From Pilimelia anulata (GTDB lineage Bacteria; Actinomycetota; Actinomycetes; Mycobacteriales; Micromonosporaceae): a DNA stretch of 64,000 bases. The notes beneath the pieces are model-generated. The model saw nothing but the letters and a program-made list of their open reading frames with translations. It was not told the DNA's origin and did no database searches. This document shows positions 60,501 to 64,000 of this stretch, piece by piece. Where the stretch lies: NCBI RefSeq assembly GCF_014647895.1, contig NZ_BMQB01000001.1:62001-126000 (forward strand), in the 5' to 3' direction. Within the stretch, counting starts at the first letter, position 1. Every line of letters starts with the position of its first letter. The position numbers were made by a program, and so were the translations under genes.

Positions 60501-63045
60501 CGCGGCCGCGCTGCCCGACGCGCTGCGCGCGGCGGCCCTCATCTCCCTCGCCGCCGGCCTGCACGCCGCCGACCCCCGCGCCGCCGCCGCGGTCGCCGGG
60601 GGCACCGCGGACGCCGGGGGCACCGCGGACACCGGCGCACCCGGGGGCGCCGGTGTCCTGGCGGTGCCGCGGACCGCGGACGAGGTCATCGCCGCGCACG
60701 CCGTCGCCGAGCGGCACCACTGGCTCGTCCGGCACTGGCTGCGCCTGCTCGCCGCGGCCGGCACGCTGGCCGTCGACGGCGACCGGTACCGGCTGCCCGC
60801 GCCGCCGGCCGCCGGGGCGGTCGCCGCCGCCTGGGACCGGGTCGCCGCCCTCGGGGCGGGGGCGGACTTCGTCGCGTACCACCGGGAGCACGTCGACCGG
60901 CTGCCCGCGCTGCTGCGCGGCGAGCAGGACCCGTACGCCCTGCTCTTCCCCGACGGCGCCGCCGACCGCGCCGCGGCCATCTACCGCGACGACCCGGCCA
61001 GCCGGTACCTCAACGGCGCCGCCGCCGCGCTCACCCACCGGATCGCCGCGGCCGCCCCGGCGGGCCGGCCACTGCGGGTCGTCGAGCTGGGCGCCGGTAC
61101 CGGCGCGCTGACCGCCGCGGTGCTGCCGCTGCTCGCCGGGTTCGCGGTCGAGTACCTGTTCACCGACGTCAACCCGTCCTTCCTGCCCGAGGCGCGGGAC
61201 CGGTTCGGCGGCACGCCCGGCGTCAGCTTCGGCGTCGTCGACCTGGACCGGGACACCGGCCCGCAGGGCCTCGCCCCGCACGCCGCCGACCTGGTCCTGT
61301 GCGCCGGCATGCTGAACAGCGTCGCCGACCCCGCCGCCGCGCTGCGCCGGGTCGCCGGCCTGCTCGCCGCCGGCGGCTGGCTGATCGCCACCGAGCCGAC
61401 CGGGGCGCTGCCGCACATCCTGCTCACCCAGGGCTTCCTCATGCGCCCGGACCCGGACGGCGAGCCGCCGCTGTACGCCGCTGACCGGTGGGCACAGTGG
61501 ATCGCCGCGGCCGGCGGCGCGCTCGTGCACGCCCTGCCCGGCCCCGGCGACCCGCCGGCCGCCCGCGGGATGCACGTGCTCGCCGCCCGGTTCCGCTCCG
61601 ACCGCGCCGACGTCCGGGAGGACGACGTCCGGGCGACGCTCGCCGACCGGCTGCCGCCGGCCATGCGCCCCGGCCGGATCCAGGTCCTCGACGCGCTGCC
61701 GCTGACCGCCAACGGCAAGGTGGACCGCCGGGCGCTGGCCGACCGCCGGCTCGGCGTCCTCGGCGGCAGCGTCGTCGCCGAACCGGAGGTCGGCGACGAC
61801 CTCGAGCGGCGGCTGTGCAAGCTGTGGGCCGGCGCGCTCGGCGTCCCCCGGGTCGCGCCGGGCGACAACGTGTACGACCACGGCGCCGAGTCGCTCATCC
61901 TCGCCCGGGTCGCCGGGCGGCTGCGCGAGGAGATCCCCGAGGCCGCCCCGCACGCGTACGACACCCTGCTCCGCCAGCTCCTGAACGAGCCGACGGTCGC
62001 CGCGCTCGCGGCGATGCTCCGCGGCGGCCCGCCCTCCCCGGCCGCCGCGGGGCCCGTCGGCGCGGACGCGCCGGCCACCGTCCGGGCCGGGCGGCACGCG
62101 CTGCTCGTCCCGTTCGGCGGCGGCGCGGACGGGCCCGCCCGGGTGCTGTTCCACGCCGCGCTCGGCACGCTCGACTACTTCCAGGGGATCGGCCGGGCGC
62201 TGGCCGACCAGGGGCAGGGCCCGGTGCTCGGGGTGGCGGTCGCCGACCCGGACGCGTACCTCGCCGTCGACCACCGCGACCTCGTCGCCGCCCTCGCCGA
62301 CGACTACGCGACCGCGCTCGCCGGGCAGGGGCACCGCCGGTTCCAGCTCATCGGGTACTGCCTCGGCGGGCTGCTCGCCATCGAGGTGGCCCGCCGGCTC
62401 CAGGCCGCCGGCCACGAGGTCGTCGACCTGTCCCTGGTGGACAGCCTGCCGATGCTGGTCGAGACCGACGAGGAGCTGGTGTTCGAGTCGATCTTCGTAC
62501 CGAACCTCGACCTCGACCCGGTCGCCACCGTCCTCGGCCCCGACCTCGACCCGGCCGACCTGGCCCGGGCCATCGACGAGCTGATGCTCCGGCACGACGG
62601 CCGCGTCCCCGCCGGGGCGCTCGGCGCGCTCGACGGCGACGCCGGCCTGCGCGCGGTCGCCGCGGCCGCCCGCCGCGCCGCCGCGGTGCCGCAGGCCGAC
62701 CGGCTCGCCCGGTACGCCGCCGCCTCCGCCGACCGGGCCGGCGTCCCGGTCGGGCCGGAGCTGGTCCCGGCGCTGTTCCGGATGTGCCGGCACAGCATGC
62801 GCGCGGCCCGGTTCGACCCCGAGCCGTACGTCGGGGACGTGCGCTTCCTGCGCGCCGCCCGGGCCCGCTCGTTCGGCGTGACCGCCGGGGTCGGGCACCT
62901 GGCCGTGCCGTACTGGGAGAAGGTCTGCCTCGGCACGTTCGACATCCTGGACGTGCCCGGCGACCACTTCAGCGTGATCGAGCCGCCGGCGCTGGCCGAG
63001 GTCGTGGCCGCGCTGTCCCTGGCCCCCGCCGGTGGTCCGGCGTGA
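57529..63045 (+). CDS. PchF-like NRPS: docking-Cy-A(Cys)-MT-T-TE
   Basis: An 1838-residue NRPS. Order: TubC-type docking domain (residues 1-55); heterocyclisation domain (about 70-500) with D201-x4-D206-x2-S209 in DTLVADWAS instead of HHxxxDG; adenylation domain (about 530-980) with Y667-TSGSTGAPKG and specificity residues D713, L714, Y717 (FDLSVYD), N756 (WNSVP) and I815, W816 (AIWSI), the DLYN...IW pattern for L-cysteine; a SAM N-methyltransferase inserted before the last A motif (VELGAGTGALT near 1187); A10 LTANGKVDRRAL near 1391; carrier with S1455 (HGAESLI); thioesterase with C1611 (GYCLGG) and H1813 (GDHFSV). This equals the PchF layout, adding and N-methylating the second cysteine ring. 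ATG 57529 follows TAGGAG. A second module and salicyl ligase are not in the window. Confidence 0.92.
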   Translation: MTPEHLLSELTALGVRLWADGDALRFRAPAGALGAEHRAALRAHKPALLALLAAADTPAAAADPAARHEPFPLTDVQTAYLLGRRDSFDLGGVACHGYLELTFPELPPAAAEDAWNLLVARHDMLRATVHPDGHQQVLAEVPRYRIAAADLRGADPAALAAHLDRTRAELDHAVYDPATWPLFTLRVTRTDAGDVLHTSLDTLVADWASAGILFAELDAVLAGRADALPPLDLTFRDYLVAERRLRDTPRYARDRAYWTGRAADLPPAPELPAAPAAGPPAGPPRFARHGYRLPADRWAALTERAGAHDLTPATAVLAAYAAVLRRWSRHPRFALSVTLLNRLPLHPGVDRIVGDFTSVNVLDVADPAGQPFAAAAAALGTRLYTDLDHRLFSGVEVLREVTRRRGREAARLPVVFTSALGAAAGIDSRGAGRPGYGVTQTPQVVLDCQVGEDAGELVVHWDVRQGVLPDGVAADMFAAFTDLLDALAAGPGAWADPRPVPLPAWQAAERAAANDTAGPLPDRLLTDGFLARAAADPDRVAVVDAAGPTTYGTLAGSAAAVAAALRAHGVAAGQVVAVLAPKGVAQVAAVLGCGLAGAVYLPVDVHQPPLRRARLLADADARLVLTAAGTDTTGVGECPVVAVDTLPPADAPAPGGGDPDAPAYVIYTSGSTGAPKGVLVSHRAAANTIDDIDRRYGVGADDRVLGLAQLGFDLSVYDIFGPLTRGGTLVLPDPARPGDPSHWADLVRTHGVTVWNSVPAQLGMLLDYLGSAQLPSLRLALASGDWLPTALPARCAAALPAARLVSLGGATEAAIWSIAHPVAAVDPAWPSIPYGRPLANQGWRVRAADGRDAPVWTAGELCITGAGLALGYLGDAALTAARFPAVDGQRLYRTGDLGRYRPGGDIEFLGREDGQVKLRGHRIELGEVEAALAAHPDVADAAAVVAGSGADRALLGFVTPRRVPAPADPAADAARAAAARRYAAARVDADAAAALPDALRAAALISLAAGLHAADPRAAAAVAGGTADAGGTADTGAPGGAGVLAVPRTADEVIAAHAVAERHHWLVRHWLRLLAAAGTLAVDGDRYRLPAPPAAGAVAAAWDRVAALGAGADFVAYHREHVDRLPALLRGEQDPYALLFPDGAADRAAAIYRDDPASRYLNGAAAALTHRIAAAAPAGRPLRVVELGAGTGALTAAVLPLLAGFAVEYLFTDVNPSFLPEARDRFGGTPGVSFGVVDLDRDTGPQGLAPHAADLVLCAGMLNSVADPAAALRRVAGLLAAGGWLIATEPTGALPHILLTQGFLMRPDPDGEPPLYAADRWAQWIAAAGGALVHALPGPGDPPAARGMHVLAARFRSDRADVREDDVRATLADRLPPAMRPGRIQVLDALPLTANGKVDRRALADRRLGVLGGSVVAEPEVGDDLERRLCKLWAGALGVPRVAPGDNVYDHGAESLILARVAGRLREEIPEAAPHAYDTLLRQLLNEPTVAALAAMLRGGPPSPAAAGPVGADAPATVRAGRHALLVPFGGGADGPARVLFHAALGTLDYFQGIGRALADQGQGPVLGVAVADPDAYLAVDHRDLVAALADDYATALAGQGHRRFQLIGYCLGGLLAIEVARRLQAAGHEVVDLSLVDSLPMLVETDEELVFESIFVPNLDLDPVATVLGPDLDPADLARAIDELMLRHDGRVPAGALGALDGDAGLRAVAAAARRAAAVPQADRLARYAAASADRAGVPVGPELVPALFRMCRHSMRAARFDPEPYVGDVRFLRAARARSFGVTAGVGHLAVPYWEKVCLGTFDILDVPGDHFSVIEPPALAEVVAALSLAPAGGPA

Positions 63046-63101
63046 CCCGCCGGCACCGCGGCCGGCCGCGACCCGGTGCCGCCGCCGGGGGTGCGGCGTG
63101 A
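63042..63101 (+). CDS. Tiny 19-residue reading frame coupling the NRPS and the reductase
   Basis: GTG 63042 overlaps the NRPS stop (GTGA), and 19 codons later TGA 63099-63101 overlaps the GTG (63098) of the next gene. The product (VTRRHRGRPRPGAAAGGAA) is basic and unlikely to be a stable protein. It bridges the only gap between two otherwise GTGA-linked genes and could hand ribosomes over from one gene to the next. Chance cannot be excluded in DNA of this composition. Confidence 0.35.
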   Translation: MTRRHRGRPRPGAAAGGAA

Positions 63102-64000
63102 GCCGGCGGCCGATCGGGGTCGTCGGCGGGCGCGGCGACGTCGGCAGCGCGGCCGTCGGCTGGCTCGCCGCCGCCGGGCTCGGCCCGGTGCTGGTCGGCG
63201 GGCGGCACCCGCGCGGCACCGGCTGCCCCGCGTCGGCGTACCAGCAGGTCGACGTCGCCGACGCGCGCGGCCTGGCCGCGTTCGCCGGCCGCTGCCGGCT
63301 CGTCGTCAACTGCGCCGGACCCGCGCACACCGTCGGCGACCGGGTGGCGCTGGCCGCGCTGGCCGCCGGCGCGGACTACGTGGACGCCGGCGGCGACGAC
63401 CCGCTGCACGCCGCCCTCGACCCGGACCGGTACGCCGCCGCCGGCCGGGTCGCCGTCCTCTCCGCCGGCCTGCGGCCCGGCCTGACCGGCCTGCTGCCAC
63501 GGTGGGCCGCCCGCGACCTCGGGCCGGGCGCGACGCTGCGCTCGCACCTCGCCGTCCGGGACGCGTTCACCGAGGTCGCCGCCGCCGACTACCTCGCCGC
63601 CGCCGGGGGCGCCGCGCGCGCGGCGTGGCGCGGGGGGCGGGTGGTCGCCGGGGCGCTGCGCCGCGGCGCGCTGCCCGCCCTCCCGCACCTCGACGGCCCG
63701 GTCACCACCCTGCCCTACCTCGACCCGGAGGCCGGCCGGGTCGCCGCCGCGCTGCGCCTGGCCGACGGCGAGTGGTACACCGCCCTGACCGGCCCGCACA
63801 TGACCGCCGCGTTCGACCGGGCGCCCGCGCTGCCCCGGCCGGCGGCCGTCGCCGACCTGTGCCGGTCCAGCCGGCTCGACCTGTGCGGGCGGCCCGCCCG
63901 GGTGGTGCTGGTCGTCAGCGTCGCCGGGGAGCGGGAGCGGACGGTCGTCGTGCACGCCGCCGGCAACGCCGCGGTCACCGGCGCGGTGGTGGGGCTGACG
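63098..64000 (+). CDS. Saccharopine-dehydrogenase-like reductase, cut by window edge
   Basis: 301 codons of the gene are in the window. The N-terminus PIGVVGGRGDVGSAAVGWLA is a Rossmann NAD(P)-binding motif of the saccharopine dehydrogenase NADP domain (PF03435), followed by VNCAGPAHTVGDRVALAALA, VLSAGLRPGLTGLLPRWA and later FDRAPALPRP, as in the family. Such enzymes occur in yersiniabactin- and pyochelin-like clusters of actinomycetes and may act on a late intermediate; its reaction is not known. It may be the second reductase of the pathway besides the Irp3-like one. It runs off the right edge, so its length is unknown. Confidence 0.8.
   Translation, partial: MSRRPIGVVGGRGDVGSAAVGWLAAAGLGPVLVGGRHPRGTGCPASAYQQVDVADARGLAAFAGRCRLVVNCAGPAHTVGDRVALAALAAGADYVDAGGDDPLHAALDPDRYAAAGRVAVLSAGLRPGLTGLLPRWAARDLGPGATLRSHLAVRDAFTEVAAADYLAAAGGAARAAWRGGRVVAGALRRGALPALPHLDGPVTTLPYLDPEAGRVAAALRLADGEWYTALTGPHMTAAFDRAPALPRPAAVADLCRSSRLDLCGRPARVVLVVSVAGERERTVVVHAAGNAAVTGAVVGLT

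Noticed and set aside
57579..61484. 1301-codon plus-strand frame in another phase within the NRPS
   Set aside because: Arg/Pro/Ala-rich shadow in the wrong phase without recognisable domains.
58339..63330. Open frame of 1663 codons on the minus strand across the NRPS
   Set aside because: Antisense shadow of the NRPS; low-complexity Ala/Gly/Arg/Val text, no domain, and explained by third-position G/C on the other strand.
1..64000. tRNA, rRNA, insertion sequences or CRISPR arrays
   Set aside because: None recognised by reading; no transposase motif, no cloverleaf and no regular spaced repeats seen. A covariance-model search (tRNAscan-SE, Infernal) would be the decisive test.

Overview
The window is very high G+C, gene-dense DNA with GTG/ATG starts, many 4-bp start/stop overlaps (GTGA, ATGA) and codons almost all ending in G or C. 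Gene content (WhiJ-like XRE/DUF5753 cassettes, an Hsp90-like/TPR pair, a stressosome operon, actinobacterial Zur, IdeR/DmdR and CsoR operators) points to an actinomycete, most likely of the Micromonosporaceae. The family assignment is inference; no rRNA or tRNA gene was recognised.

Layout. 1-3.1 kb: zinc uptake operon znuA-znuC-znuB, followed by a metal-sensing ArsR gene and a Zur gene cut by the left edge, with a perfect Zur-type palindrome in the znuA promoter. 3.1-7.9 kb: small genes, glycyl-tRNA synthetase, a secreted M14 zinc carboxypeptidase and CutA. 8.0-11.9 kb: a divergent pair for formyl-hydroxyornithine (N-monooxygenase and formyltransferase) around an IdeR/DmdR iron box, a 2Fe-2S protein and a VOC protein. 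12.0-20.4 kb: Hsp90-like ATPase coupled to a large TPR protein, a shortened acyltransferase, a secreted trypsin and a serine hydrolase. 20.4-24.8 kb: copper exporter copA and csoR with CsoR-type operators, an HTH/Clp-N regulator behind two tandem operators, and a Cys-cluster/pentapeptide protein. 24.9-31.7 kb: a WhiJ-like cassette with a frameshifted regulator, uronate dehydrogenase-like enzyme, DUF2945/DUF3140, hemerythrin, GNAT, a TIR membrane protein and MarR. 31.8-37.4 kb: a stressosome operon (rsbR-rsbS-rsbT, an RsbX-like phosphatase, a histidine kinase and a receiver-PP2C protein). 37.6-44.1 kb: DUF3352 lipoprotein-like protein, a second intact WhiJ-like cassette, a frameshifted small gene, a lone DUF6879 gene and a CopC/Dyp peroxidase/PCu(A)C group.

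44.2 kb to the right edge: a metallophore gene cluster of the pyochelin/yersiniabactin class. One arm (minus strand) holds a TetR regulator and two exporter-fold ABC half-transporters of YbtP/YbtQ type. The divergent arm (plus strand) is a tightly coupled operon: Opp/Nik-type binding protein, type II thioesterase, salicylate synthase, Irp3-like thiazoline reductase, VOC protein, two Opp/Nik-type permeases, a double ATPase, a PchF-like NRPS (Cy-A(Cys)-MT-T-TE) and a saccharopine-dehydrogenase-like reductase that runs off the edge. The expected first module (salicylate loading, first cysteine) is not in the window and presumably lies to the right. The product would be a salicyl-thiazoline/N-methylthiazolidine metallophore with two separate ABC systems for its traffic.
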